Source: Dendronalium phyllosphericum CENA369
Lineage (GTDB): Bacteria; Cyanobacteriota; Cyanobacteriia; Cyanobacteriales; Nostocaceae
Assembly (NCBI RefSeq): GCF_016056275.1
Contig: NZ_JAECZA010000009.1
Coordinates: 1 to 61,998, forward strand
Length of the DNA: 61,998 nt
Direction: 5' to 3'
Every line of letters begins with the position of its first letter. Within the stretch, counting starts at the first letter, position 1. Under the pieces are notes generated by a model that had not been told where the DNA came from, did not search any database, and was given only the letters and a program-made list of their open reading frames with translations. This document shows, one piece after another, positions 17,104-25,870 of the stretch. The position numbers and the translations under genes were made by a program.

Positions 17104-18711
17104 CTATTTTTTAAATTTTATGTTTCTCCAAGTTAACTGCGAAGAGTGTTCACTCTGACTTTCATTTACAGCATCGCCCAAAGTCAGCTGCTTGACTTTT
17201 TCTCTTACTGTTGCAATATCACCTTGACTAACAGCTTCTCTTAAATCACGTTTTAAATGAGCGTTTCTAATTGCTTGTTCGGGAGAACGGGAACTAGTAT
17301 TAAAACATTTTTCTAAAGAGTCGTAAATTCCCACACGCTTTGTTTTTTTACGGAATTGCCATTCTGTGCTTAAAAGTTTTGACATGAGTTCTAAGTGCAT
17401 TTTGTCATCAGCACAAATTTCTTCTAACACAGCCCATTCATCGCTACCTAGTAATTTTTGATCCGCTCCAGGACGCGGATCTTTAAACTTTTCACCAGTT
17501 ACTTCTTCATAAATGTGGGGTAAGCTATCATCAAATTCGTGTCTTTCTTCCAACCAAATACGTCGAATTTCACTGAGTTCTTCTAAGGATATCAGTGTGA
17601 TGTCGCGCATATTTTCAGGTGCTGTTTGACGGATTCGTTTTTGAACAGTCAATAACTGTCTGAGCCAATGTTCTCGCGCTTCTTTTAGATAAGGGCCAGG
17701 AATAGGCTCAATAGATATTTCACCTTCTAAATTACGCTCATACAGTTGGACATCTCCATTTCTGCGACGAAAATCTCGGCGATCGCGGGTTTCTTCCGCA
17801 TCTAATTCCTTGCGAAAATCGAGTAGAGGTTGCATCCACTCTTTTTCCTCATCATTCTGAATCATAGCGGCCAGAGATTTATCCTGACTGACTAACGTAC
17901 ACACCCAACAACCAAAACGAGAGCTACCACAGCTAGGTGTAGAAGTATCAACAACTAAGGGACATTCATTATCAGCAGAAGCACCTCGATACATGGCGAA
18001 TAAATCTTTATTGCTGTATCCCCAAGGATTTTGCCATTGCATGAGATAAATCCAAACATCATCATTTTGCCAATCTTCAATAGGGCTATAAATTAGAGAG
18101 TTTGGCAAATTCATGTTAGGGCTAAGGCGATCGCGTACCCGCTTGGCTTCAAATTTTTTCATTCTACTAGCACGATTTGTACTTTCAGCTTTGCGAGTAC
18201 CTAATATAACGATAGCTTCACCGCTGGCTCGGATAACATCACGAATAAAGCGATTAGAGGGATTGATTTTGAGGCGTTCTGTACACCACCGAAATTTTCC
18301 CCTCGGTGCTGGGTATCCTTTGCCAATCAAACCCACCCAGAATGTCTCTTTAGTTTCTGGCTGCAACAGATAGGGTTCAAATGGTAATCCTTGAGCTTCA
18401 GCCTCAGATTTCATTTGTTTTAAAGAATTGCGTACCCAAGCAGCAACGATTGGATTTTCTACCAGTGTGTCTGTAGTAATAACGTATATTTTTTTAGTTC
18501 GTTTTTCTTCTGGGAGTCCTGCGATCGCATTCCAGACCAGCTGTAAAGTAGCGGTGCTATCTTTTCCACCTGAATAACCTATAACCCAAGGTATTGCATC
18601 CAAACAATACAATTCTTGAATTTCAGTGGTCAGAGCTTGGATATCTTCCAGTAACTCTGATACAGTACGTTTCTGCTGATCTTTATTTTCTGGCTGTGCT
18701 GCTGTACTCAT
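17104..18711 (-). CDS. dndC: DNA phosphorothioation system sulfurtransferase DndC
   Basis: 535 residues. The PAPS-reductase-like pyrophosphatase loop SGGKDST occupies residues 47-53 after AIPWVIGY. A cluster of cysteines (ADNECPLVV..., SCGSSRFGCWVC) around residues 245-280 matches the iron-sulfur site of DndC. Further motifs are FRWCTERLKINP and YSPIEDWQNDDVW. In known systems DndC, fed by a cysteine desulfurase, transfers sulfur to the DNA backbone. It is separated from dndD by the XRE gene and the broken small gene, and is divergent from the DGQHR gene at 19005 with a shared 290-bp intergenic region. Confidence 0.93.
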   Translation of the reverse strand: MSTAAQPENKDQQKRTVSELLEDIQALTTEIQELYCLDAIPWVIGYSGGKDSTATLQLVWNAIAGLPEEKRTKKIYVITTDTLVENPIVAAWVRNSLKQMKSEAEAQGLPFEPYLLQPETKETFWVGLIGKGYPAPRGKFRWCTERLKINPSNRFIRDVIRASGEAIVILGTRKAESTNRASRMKKFEAKRVRDRLSPNMNLPNSLIYSPIEDWQNDDVWIYLMQWQNPWGYSNKDLFAMYRGASADNECPLVVDTSTPSCGSSRFGCWVCTLVSQDKSLAAMIQNDEEKEWMQPLLDFRKELDAEETRDRRDFRRRNGDVQLYERNLEGEISIEPIPGPYLKEAREHWLRQLLTVQKRIRQTAPENMRDITLISLEELSEIRRIWLEERHEFDDSLPHIYEEVTGEKFKDPRPGADQKLLGSDEWAVLEEICADDKMHLELMSKLLSTEWQFRKKTKRVGIYDSLEKCFNTSSRSPEQAIRNAHLKRDLREAVSQGDIATVREKVKQLTLGDAVNESQSEHSSQLTWRNIKFKK

Positions 18712-18793
18712 TTATCCCTACCTCTGAAAACAAGAATGTCACCTCATGTATTACATCTAAGCAAATGCAATTCCTGGCTAAACAGGCAAGACA

Positions 18794-18823
18794 AGCCCAC
18801 ACGGATTTAATTCCGTGTAGGCT
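18794..18823. repeat. hairpin in the dndC/DGQHR divergent promoter region
   Basis: AGCC-ACACGGA with TCCGTGT-GGCT forms an 11-bp stem with one internal mismatch and a TTTAAT loop. It lies in the 293-bp gap (18712-19004) between divergent genes and could be a regulatory dyad or a dispersed repeat. The rest of the gap is AT-rich with no further signal seen. Confidence 0.45.
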
Positions 18824-19004
18824 AAATTGGTTTGTTTAGCTACATTCCTCTGGTTCGAGGATCAAAAATTGAGGAGCCTGCTTTAAACCGTAAATATTTG
18901 ATTGACTCTATATATATTTACTGCAATTTTTAAAAATTTTACAATTATCATCTAATTTTTTTATAAAGTTTTTATTTTATAGGCTACAGTTTTCAAAAAC
19001 TAAC

Positions 19005-20603
19005 ATGAAAGATAGTACATTTGACCTAAATACTGACATAGCTAGAGAGTACTTAGAACGAGAGAACAAGGATAAACAAGTCTTATCCTTACTGCTGGAA
19101 AAGTTTTTAGAGAAAAAAGACCAGATTCTCGTTCAAAAAACTGAGATGGGCGGAAGTGAAGCTTATGTAGGTTCCGTTACCCTAGAATGGTTCGCTGGTA
19201 GGGTTCATTTCGCCTTTGGTTTACCTCTGCTGCAAAAAAAATACAATCCAGAGACTGATAACATCGAAATTGATGCAGATAGTATTGATGAAATTCAACA
19301 GCGTCCCCTTGACTGGTCGCGTCAAGCACCCTTAGTTCAGTATTTGGCTGCTAGAAAAAACCATAAATTTCCTCCCGTGCTAGTGGTAATCAATCAACCT
19401 TGGGTTGATGACCCTAAAGCATCTGAGTGGAATAGTGAAGAACGCGCTACAAAATCTACTACAGATTTTATACCTCTAGATAAAGATGGTAAGGTCGGCT
19501 TACTTAATGTTTCTGAAGAGAATGTGACCATTTATGCACTAGATGGTCAACATCGGCTTATGGGAGTTCAGGGTTTAATGGAGTTAATTAAAACTGGCAA
19601 ACTCCAGCGGTATAAAAAGGATAAAACTGCTGATGATAGTTTTATTACAGTGTCAGATTTAATAGATCAATATCAAGTAGATCCTGCTTATTTACAAGGC
19701 TTACCTAAAGAAAAAATTGGTATTGAGTTCATCTGTGCAGTTAGTGCTGGAGAGACTCGCACCGAAGCAAGGCGGAGGGTGAGGTCAGTTTTTGTTCATG
19801 TCAACCTAATGGCTGCACCCTTAACTAAAGGTCAATTAGCACAATTAAATGAAGATGATGGTTTTGCAATTGTGGCGCGAAAAGTTGCGGTTACTCACCC
19901 ACTTTTGGAACAAAAACTAAATCGAAACCCTCGCGTGAATTGGAATAGTTCAACAGTAGCAGCAAATTCTACAGTTTTGACAACGTTGCAAGCATTGCAA
20001 GATATGTCAGAAAGATATCTGGGTCACAAGTTTCCGCATTGGAAACCTTTTGAAAAAGGTTTAATTCCTATGCGTCCAGAAAATGAAGAAATTGAACAGG
20101 GAATTGACGAGTTTACAAAACTTTTTGATAACTTGGCAAGCTTACCTAGTTATAAGATTTTGGCTCATGAAGATACACCTATTTTGAGAAGATTTAGTTT
20201 TGAAAAGAGTGGCGGTGAAGCCAATATACTTTTCCGTCCTGTAGCGCAAGTTGCTTTAGCACAAGCTTTAGGATTTTTAGTATTTAAAAAAGGTCTTTCT
20301 CTATCCACCATTTTTAAGAAGTTGCGAAAGTTTGACCAGCAAGGCGGTTTTACTGGTATGGAATATCCTCAATCTCTCTGGTATGGAATTTTGTATGATT
20401 CTAATAAAAAGCGGGTACAAGTCTCTGGCAGAGATTTAGCTACTAAGTTATTAATTTATATCCTGGGTGGACTTCAAGATCCAATGGAAGTAGCTGATCT
20501 ACGTAAGGCCTTGGCTAATGCAAGAACTGTAGAAAATAAAACTATAGGTTTTGATGGTGAATTTGTCGAACCAAAAGAGGTGGGACTTCCATTGCTTATA
20601 TAA
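19005..20603 (+). CDS. DGQHR-domain protein (DndB-like)
   Basis: 532 residues. The motif ALDGQHRLMGVQGLMEL near residue 180 marks the DGQHR domain shared by DndB, the DNA-binding regulator of Dnd modification. A later stretch RRRVRSVFVHVNLMAAPLTKGQLAQLNEDDGFAIVARKV matches the second conserved part of such proteins. It is longer than classical DndB and is followed 107 bases later by a second DGQHR gene, so it is best read as a paralogous partner. It diverges from dndC. No helix-turn-helix seen. Confidence 0.82.
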   Translation: MKDSTFDLNTDIAREYLERENKDKQVLSLLLEKFLEKKDQILVQKTEMGGSEAYVGSVTLEWFAGRVHFAFGLPLLQKKYNPETDNIEIDADSIDEIQQRPLDWSRQAPLVQYLAARKNHKFPPVLVVINQPWVDDPKASEWNSEERATKSTTDFIPLDKDGKVGLLNVSEENVTIYALDGQHRLMGVQGLMELIKTGKLQRYKKDKTADDSFITVSDLIDQYQVDPAYLQGLPKEKIGIEFICAVSAGETRTEARRRVRSVFVHVNLMAAPLTKGQLAQLNEDDGFAIVARKVAVTHPLLEQKLNRNPRVNWNSSTVAANSTVLTTLQALQDMSERYLGHKFPHWKPFEKGLIPMRPENEEIEQGIDEFTKLFDNLASLPSYKILAHEDTPILRRFSFEKSGGEANILFRPVAQVALAQALGFLVFKKGLSLSTIFKKLRKFDQQGGFTGMEYPQSLWYGILYDSNKKRVQVSGRDLATKLLIYILGGLQDPMEVADLRKALANARTVENKTIGFDGEFVEPKEVGLPLLI

Positions 20604-20710
20604 ATTACTGGATCTAACAAGATAATTTCAGTAGGGTTTTTACTGATTACAACCCGCTTAAAAGCAGCATAGTATAATAAATACTTGACTTAAATTATAC
20701 AACTGCTTTT

Positions 20711-21901
20711 ATGGTTAACGTGAACCAGGATAGTGCTAATACCATTCCACCAGAAATTCAAGCTGCCTTCACTGCTTCTCTGGAACCTGTTTTTTCTAAA
20801 TATCATCGTGAGCGTTGCTATCCAGCGCTAATTTTTAGGCAGGGTAAGCGTACTATGTTACAAATAAATGTACCTGCTGCCGATTTTCCTGCACTTTTAG
20901 TAGCTAAACCTGCTACTGACGATGATCCTGAATCAGGTAAACAACGTCCAGAAATTCCAGGCCATGCTGATGATATCAAAAACTATATTATAGAACAAGC
21001 TCAAAAGGATAAACCTTGGATTTTAGGCACGCTGACAGCAAATGTGTCTCCGGATAAAATAAAAATTATTGAATTGGGTAGGGGTATTTGTATAGTTGTT
21101 ATTCCTCGTGGAGAAAAGTTAGAAATTACAGATGGGCAACATCGTAAGAGTGCTATTCAAAAATTGCTCGAAGGTGATGCAAGTTATTTAATTCGTGATG
21201 ATGATTTTCCAATTACCCTGGTTTTAGAAGAAGATTCCGATCAGTGTAGAAAAGACTTTGGGGATATGGCTCAAACCAAACAATTAGGCAAAGCTCTTTT
21301 ATTATCATTTAGCGAAATTGAAGGACGTGCTGGGATCACTAAAAAAATGGTAAAACATGTAAAAATGTTTTATAACAAAACAGACAAAATTCAAGATTCT
21401 CCGCGTATTCAAAAGAAATTTATTTACACAAATAATTATATAGCAAGGGCTGTGAGTTGTGCTTTTACTAATAGTCCTGATTCCGAACTTCAAGACAATA
21501 ATGTAGAAATTTTATCTAATGCTTTAGCTAATTGTCTTAATAAGTTTTTCTTTGAGTGCAGTGACACAAAACATATTTCTGAAACAGATGCAAATATTTT
21601 AACTTCTGCTGAGTTAAAGAGATTTAAAGATGAATGTCTATTAGGTGTGAGTGTGGGACTCGAAGTTCTAGGACGTTTGCTTCACTTCACTTATGACAAA
21701 AATAGAAATTATTTTGATGATGCAAAAGTTTCTCAACTTGCACAGATAGGTTGGACAAAAAATAATGAAATTTGGGTAAATAATTTAATTAGGATAGACC
21801 CAAATCCTAAAAATCCAAATAAGCGTTACAAACTTTCTACTGGTGCAAATGCAGTAATTGATGCAGTGAGAACCGTAAAAGATAAATTAGGATGGGTATA
21901 A
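20711..21901 (+). CDS. dndB: DNA sulfur modification protein DndB
   Basis: 396 residues. LEITDGQHRKSAIQKLLEGD (about residues 138-157) is the DGQHR motif, and the shorter length with the FGDMAQTKQLGKALLLSF segment fits DndB itself. Elsewhere DndB represses dnd transcription and modulates the number of modified sites. It is transcribed away from dndC together with the larger DGQHR gene, and is convergent with the Dnd-associated protein 4 gene. The two DGQHR proteins share the motif but little else. Confidence 0.83.
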   Translation: MVNVNQDSANTIPPEIQAAFTASLEPVFSKYHRERCYPALIFRQGKRTMLQINVPAADFPALLVAKPATDDDPESGKQRPEIPGHADDIKNYIIEQAQKDKPWILGTLTANVSPDKIKIIELGRGICIVVIPRGEKLEITDGQHRKSAIQKLLEGDASYLIRDDDFPITLVLEEDSDQCRKDFGDMAQTKQLGKALLLSFSEIEGRAGITKKMVKHVKMFYNKTDKIQDSPRIQKKFIYTNNYIARAVSCAFTNSPDSELQDNNVEILSNALANCLNKFFFECSDTKHISETDANILTSAELKRFKDECLLGVSVGLEVLGRLLHFTYDKNRNYFDDAKVSQLAQIGWTKNNEIWVNNLIRIDPNPKNPNKRYKLSTGANAVIDAVRTVKDKLGWV

Positions 21902-21929
21902 AAATACTCCCATTCAAAATAGTCTAATT

Positions 21930-22403
21930 CTAAGAGAGGAATTTTGTGAGATCAAATTCCTCTTCTTTTTCATCTTTATGAGTTCGTTCATAACTGAGAA
22001 ATAATAAAATTCTTTCTGAGTAATCAACTGCTCCACGCAACTCATTTTGTAATATTTCTAGTCCACCGTTAGCATACTCTTCAAAAATACTGTTGCGTTG
22101 ATTTGCATATTCTTCTTCATGAATGGATAAGATATTAATATCTTGCGTTTCAGTCATTCCTAATAACTTAATCACCACATCATTTCCTACTGAAGCAAAA
22201 TATTCTAGCCTTATTGGTGATGGTTCTCGTTTAGAAATTTCGCTTAAAGGTACACGCTTTTTATGCTTTGCGCCCAAGGCTGCTGCAAATACAATTACAT
22301 CAGCGAAGGTTTGAAAAGGGCCTGTACCACCATCGGAAGATGTTAACGCTTTTACTAAATCTGCTTTATCTTTAGCAACCCTGATTCTGCCAGTTTCAGC
22401 CAT
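21930..22403 (-). CDS. DNA phosphorothioation-associated protein 4
   Basis: 157 residues: RIRVAKDKADLVKALTSSDGGTGPFQTFADVIVFAAALGAKHKKRVPLSEIS is the characteristic start of the Dnd-associated family 4, found next to dnd genes in many bacteria. The C-terminal half ends in an acidic tail (THKDEKEEEFDLTKFLS). Its function is not known; it has been proposed to belong to the restriction or control side of such islands. It stands alone on the minus strand, convergent with dndB. Confidence 0.8.
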   Translation of the reverse strand: MAETGRIRVAKDKADLVKALTSSDGGTGPFQTFADVIVFAAALGAKHKKRVPLSEISKREPSPIRLEYFASVGNDVVIKLLGMTETQDINILSIHEEEYANQRNSIFEEYANGGLEILQNELRGAVDYSERILLFLSYERTHKDEKEEEFDLTKFLS

Positions 22404-22571
22404 TGATTTAAATATCTACTTTGTAGCCATCTTAACCGAAGCTAAAAGCGATGCCTAGCGGCAAGCCACTTCGTGTCTACGCCCCTATAACCTCACTATT
22501 TTATACCAAGACTTTACAGCAAAGTCTTTGTTGAGCGATCGCAAAATCTTACGCACAATCACATAGTCTAC

Positions 22572-23141
22572 TTAAACAGGAAATTGAACATTCTCATACA
22601 CCAAAGATATGGGAAAGTGGAAATCAACGCTGGTTAAATGAACTTCATCCCCCTCTTCATAAGGATGTAACTCCCAAAGTCCTCTGTCATTTAACCGAAA
22701 ACAATCTAAACCAACTTTTTCAGCATCAATGAGGACGTATTCTTGCAAAGTCTCAATGCGACGATACCGTGTAAATTTTTGACCTCTGTCGTAAGCTTCT
22801 GTACTAGGAGAAAGAACTTCGACAATTAAACAAGGATACTGGAGAAATTGAATTGCTTGTTTATCCCTTTCATCACAACTCACCACAACATCGGGATAAT
22901 GAAAAGGCCCCTTTTCTGATATGCCTACTTTCGCGTCTGCCATGAAGGGAAGACATGCACTTCCTCGCAGGTGAATTTTTAACGCTGAAGCTAAGTTTAA
23001 AGCAATCGTCGTATGAGGAAGAGTACCCCCAGTCATGGCGAAAACTTCACCATCAATATATTCATATTTAATTTCTTGGCGTTCTTCCCATTCTAGATAT
23101 TCCTGGGGAGACATATACTTACTGTCTGGACTCGCAACCAT
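22572..23141 (-). CDS. Uma2 family (DUF820) PD-(D/E)XK-type protein
   Basis: 189 residues. MSPQEYLEWEERQEIKYEYIDGEVFAMTGGTLPH is the standard N-terminus, and HYPDVVVSCDERDKQ...PCLIVEVLSPSTEAYDRGQK holds the aspartate, glutamate and following residues of the predicted nuclease site. Such genes are extremely numerous in cyanobacteria and their role is unknown. It lies within the Dnd island, but two further copies stand at the right end of the window, so its presence here need not be functional. Confidence 0.87.
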   Translation of the reverse strand: MVASPDSKYMSPQEYLEWEERQEIKYEYIDGEVFAMTGGTLPHTTIALNLASALKIHLRGSACLPFMADAKVGISEKGPFHYPDVVVSCDERDKQAIQFLQYPCLIVEVLSPSTEAYDRGQKFTRYRRIETLQEYVLIDAEKVGLDCFRLNDRGLWELHPYEEGDEVHLTSVDFHFPISLVYENVQFPV

Positions 23142-23185
23142 AACTTTATTCCTTCTTATTTATGTACAAAATCACTCTTCGATTT

Positions 23186-25258
23186 TTACTTATTACGTTC
23201 AACTGCGATAATCTCTGTATATTCAAACTCGTTGGGACTTTGCTTTACCAAAGGATATCTTTCTCCACCCAATTCAATATAATCTTGTTCGCAATTTTGC
23301 TTAGAAGAATAATACGTCAACACATATTCTCTACCAATTCTATCTGCAATTTCCTCTTCAACTTCACCCCGCCATTGCGTCTTAGTTACCAACACAATCA
23401 ACTGATTTGCTAGTTTAGGAATTGTTTTAGCAATTTGACGGCGATAAATTTCATCCAAACTGCCAAATGGTGAGTCCATCACAATTGGAAAGTTACTACT
23501 GTCGGGAACCATCAGCATTTTTCGCTTTTCACTCCATTCCCGCACTCTATCAATGATGCTAGCAATAAAAGATAAACTCAAAATTTGATTCTCACCTGTG
23601 GAAGCTGCAACTGCTGCTTCCATACCAGCTGTATTTTCTACTAGTGTCAATTCATATTTATCACTGATTTTAGGAATATATGGTGTGAAAGAGATTTCAG
23701 TGAATATTTCTTGTACGCGCTTTTCTAGTTGGATGCGAAACTGCTTTTCTTGGCGGTTTCTGACTTCAGTTAGCCGTTCAATGGCATCTTGAGTTGCATT
23801 AATGCGTCGCTGTGCTAATAATTGCCTGTCTTCATTAAGCTTTTGCTTGGCAATTTGTTTACTTAAGTTATCAATCTCACCTTTCAAGTTAACAATCTGC
23901 TGCTGATTTGCACCTTGTTCTCGGTTTGATTCATCGATTTTAGCCTCAATTTCATCTAACCGTTTTTGCAGGCTGCTAATTTCTTCATTAGCATCTTTTC
24001 GCAACCGTTCTTGAATGTTATCTAGTTCGCCTTCTACTTGAGATATCGTTTGTCGTAATTGATTAATTCTGGTTTGTTCTCTGTCAACTTCTTCCCAAAA
24101 GGCAATTGCTTGCTTATCAATTTCATCAACTTGAGCGCTCATCCGAATTGCCGTTTCTTCCACTGCGGAAGAACCTGCTCTATCTAACCAGATTTTCACA
24201 TTCGCATGAGAATGACTATTTTCTGTTAATTCTGCACCGCAAATGCAACGTTGAGATTTCAACAATTCATTGAGAAATTCCCGCGAGATTCCAGAGGTTA
24301 ACTCACCTTGCTGCTTTAAATTGTGAATAATCTCGCGGAATTGTGTTGTAGTTTCCGAAAGTAATACGGTGTAACCTCGTGCAGAAATGATTTTTTTTAG
24401 TGCTTCTTTTGTTTGTCGTAGAGTTTCTTGATTAGATATTTTCTGGTTTTCTAACTCTTGCCGTCTTTCTTGCAGTTCTTTGGCAGCACTGAGTTCTCGT
24501 AAACGGTTACTTGTCTCTTTTTTAAAAGTTTGTTGATATTCTAATTCTTGTTGAATTTCCGTTTGTCGTTTGGTGATGCGTTCTATGTCGCGTTCAATTT
24601 TTTCTTGTTGTTTTAACAGTTGTTTGATTTCTGAATCGCCGATAGCTTTTAATTCATTTTCTAAACTTTTTTTAGCTTCTCCCAAGTGTCTAATTGCACG
24701 GTTAATTACCTCAACACCCAAAAAAATCTTCGTTGCTTCAGCAATTTCCGCTTTTTTATCAGAACGAACTATCTCTTCAATTCGTTCGCCGTCAAAGAAA
24801 AAATATTGATGTAAGCTAGCAGGTAAAATTTGCCCAATGATTTCTTCTGGTTGTTGAAGTGGAAAATACCACCTGCCATCATCTCCAGCCACTTGCATCA
24901 ACAATTTTGTTTTGCCGATGTCGAAGTCAGTTTCATTTTTATAAACCTGACATTGACGTTTGACGTTGTAGCGTTTACCTTCGTGTTCCCAGCCAATTTG
25001 TACCCAACATTCTACAGTTTGCCCGTTTTTGGCTTCTGCGATCGCTCTTTTATTTACTAACTGTTCTGTTGAGGCAAACGCCGCACTGAATTTCTCATAT
25101 AATACCCACGTAAAGGCATTCAGCAAACTGGTTTTACCAGAACCATTATTGCCATGAATAATTGTCGTGTTTTGAGTATCACTCCCTGCTAAGATAATCT
25201 CTGGTGTCTTACCATAAAAAGAGCGAAAATTACACAATCTGATTGAAGTCAGCTTCAT
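23186..25258 (-). CDS. SMC/Rad50-like ATPase with zinc-hook-like motif, Dnd island
   Basis: 690 residues. Walker A HGNNGSGKTS lies at residues 35-44 after IRLCNFRSFYGKTPE. YFFFDGERIEEIVRS near residue 155 parallels the FDGE motif of DndD. Coiled coils flank a central RCICGAEL (near residue 350), like a Rad50 zinc hook but with CxC spacing. The C-terminal half has STGENQILSLSFIASI and Walker B FPIVMDSPFGSLDE. It is not the standard DndD, which is at 14363-16348. Its ATG overlaps the stop of a 57-residue gene upstream. A role in DNA sensing or in the restriction side is possible but unproven. Confidence 0.8.
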   Translation of the reverse strand: MKLTSIRLCNFRSFYGKTPEIILAGSDTQNTTIIHGNNGSGKTSLLNAFTWVLYEKFSAAFASTEQLVNKRAIAEAKNGQTVECWVQIGWEHEGKRYNVKRQCQVYKNETDFDIGKTKLLMQVAGDDGRWYFPLQQPEEIIGQILPASLHQYFFFDGERIEEIVRSDKKAEIAEATKIFLGVEVINRAIRHLGEAKKSLENELKAIGDSEIKQLLKQQEKIERDIERITKRQTEIQQELEYQQTFKKETSNRLRELSAAKELQERRQELENQKISNQETLRQTKEALKKIISARGYTVLLSETTTQFREIIHNLKQQGELTSGISREFLNELLKSQRCICGAELTENSHSHANVKIWLDRAGSSAVEETAIRMSAQVDEIDKQAIAFWEEVDREQTRINQLRQTISQVEGELDNIQERLRKDANEEISSLQKRLDEIEAKIDESNREQGANQQQIVNLKGEIDNLSKQIAKQKLNEDRQLLAQRRINATQDAIERLTEVRNRQEKQFRIQLEKRVQEIFTEISFTPYIPKISDKYELTLVENTAGMEAAVAASTGENQILSLSFIASIIDRVREWSEKRKMLMVPDSSNFPIVMDSPFGSLDEIYRRQIAKTIPKLANQLIVLVTKTQWRGEVEEEIADRIGREYVLTYYSSKQNCEQDYIELGGERYPLVKQSPNEFEYTEIIAVERNK

Positions 25259-25428
25259 CGCACTGCTTCCTTCACAATTGCCAAAATATCATCATTAATA
25301 TGACCGAGACTTTTCTTATCTAGCCTGCTTTTTTCTAATTGCCATACCCGCTCAATAATTTGTCGCACTTCTGGCGGAGCGCTGTTAATTGGCTCCTGAA
25401 CATCATCAATATTTGCCTCTTGTGACAT
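25255..25428 (-). CDS. 57-residue partner of the SMC-like ATPase
   Basis: Reads MSQEANIDDVQEPINSAPPE at the start and ends LGHINDDILAIVKEAVR, with the TGA overlapping the ATG of the ATPase gene (ATGA). The tight overlap implies coupled translation at a fixed ratio. The acidic N-terminus and amphipathic helices suggest a small binding subunit. No known family was recognised. It opens the transcription unit after a 440-bp gap. Confidence 0.72.
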   Translation of the reverse strand: MSQEANIDDVQEPINSAPPEVRQIIERVWQLEKSRLDKKSLGHINDDILAIVKEAVR

Positions 25429-25870
25429 CTCGGTTTTTTAAATAGCTTTTTTCTATTCTAACTGTCTCTATTCCTGTCCTCACATCGGTAAAGCTACGAT
25501 TTTCACTATTTTGATATTCTAGAAACTATAGCTAGAAATTTTCAAATTATTTTGATAAAAAAGCTTTATTTTTGAGATATTTCCTGATATACTTATATTT
25601 ATCTAAGCTATTATAATGGGGCAGTTGTAATTTTAAAAATTTGGCTAATACTCCATTATATTAAAATTAAACCTGATATCTAATTATTTTTTCACATTTG
25701 ATGCTTCCGTTATCAAACATCAGGAAAAAATTTACAAAAATATTCCCAACTATTAAGAAAAGTTAGAAATCTGGTTGTTTGCTACATATAATAACTTGAT
25801 ATTTTATCCATAGACCTCTTGCATAAATATTTTTTTCTTGCACAAAGATGCGAAGAAGTTTGCCTTTTTA
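25429..25870. other. AT-rich gap without a gene
   Basis: About 440 bases, very AT-rich, between the helicase gene and the 57-residue gene. It must hold the promoter of the ATPase unit. I saw no open frame with a ribosome binding site, no long inverted repeat and no transposase remnant. Confidence 0.5.
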
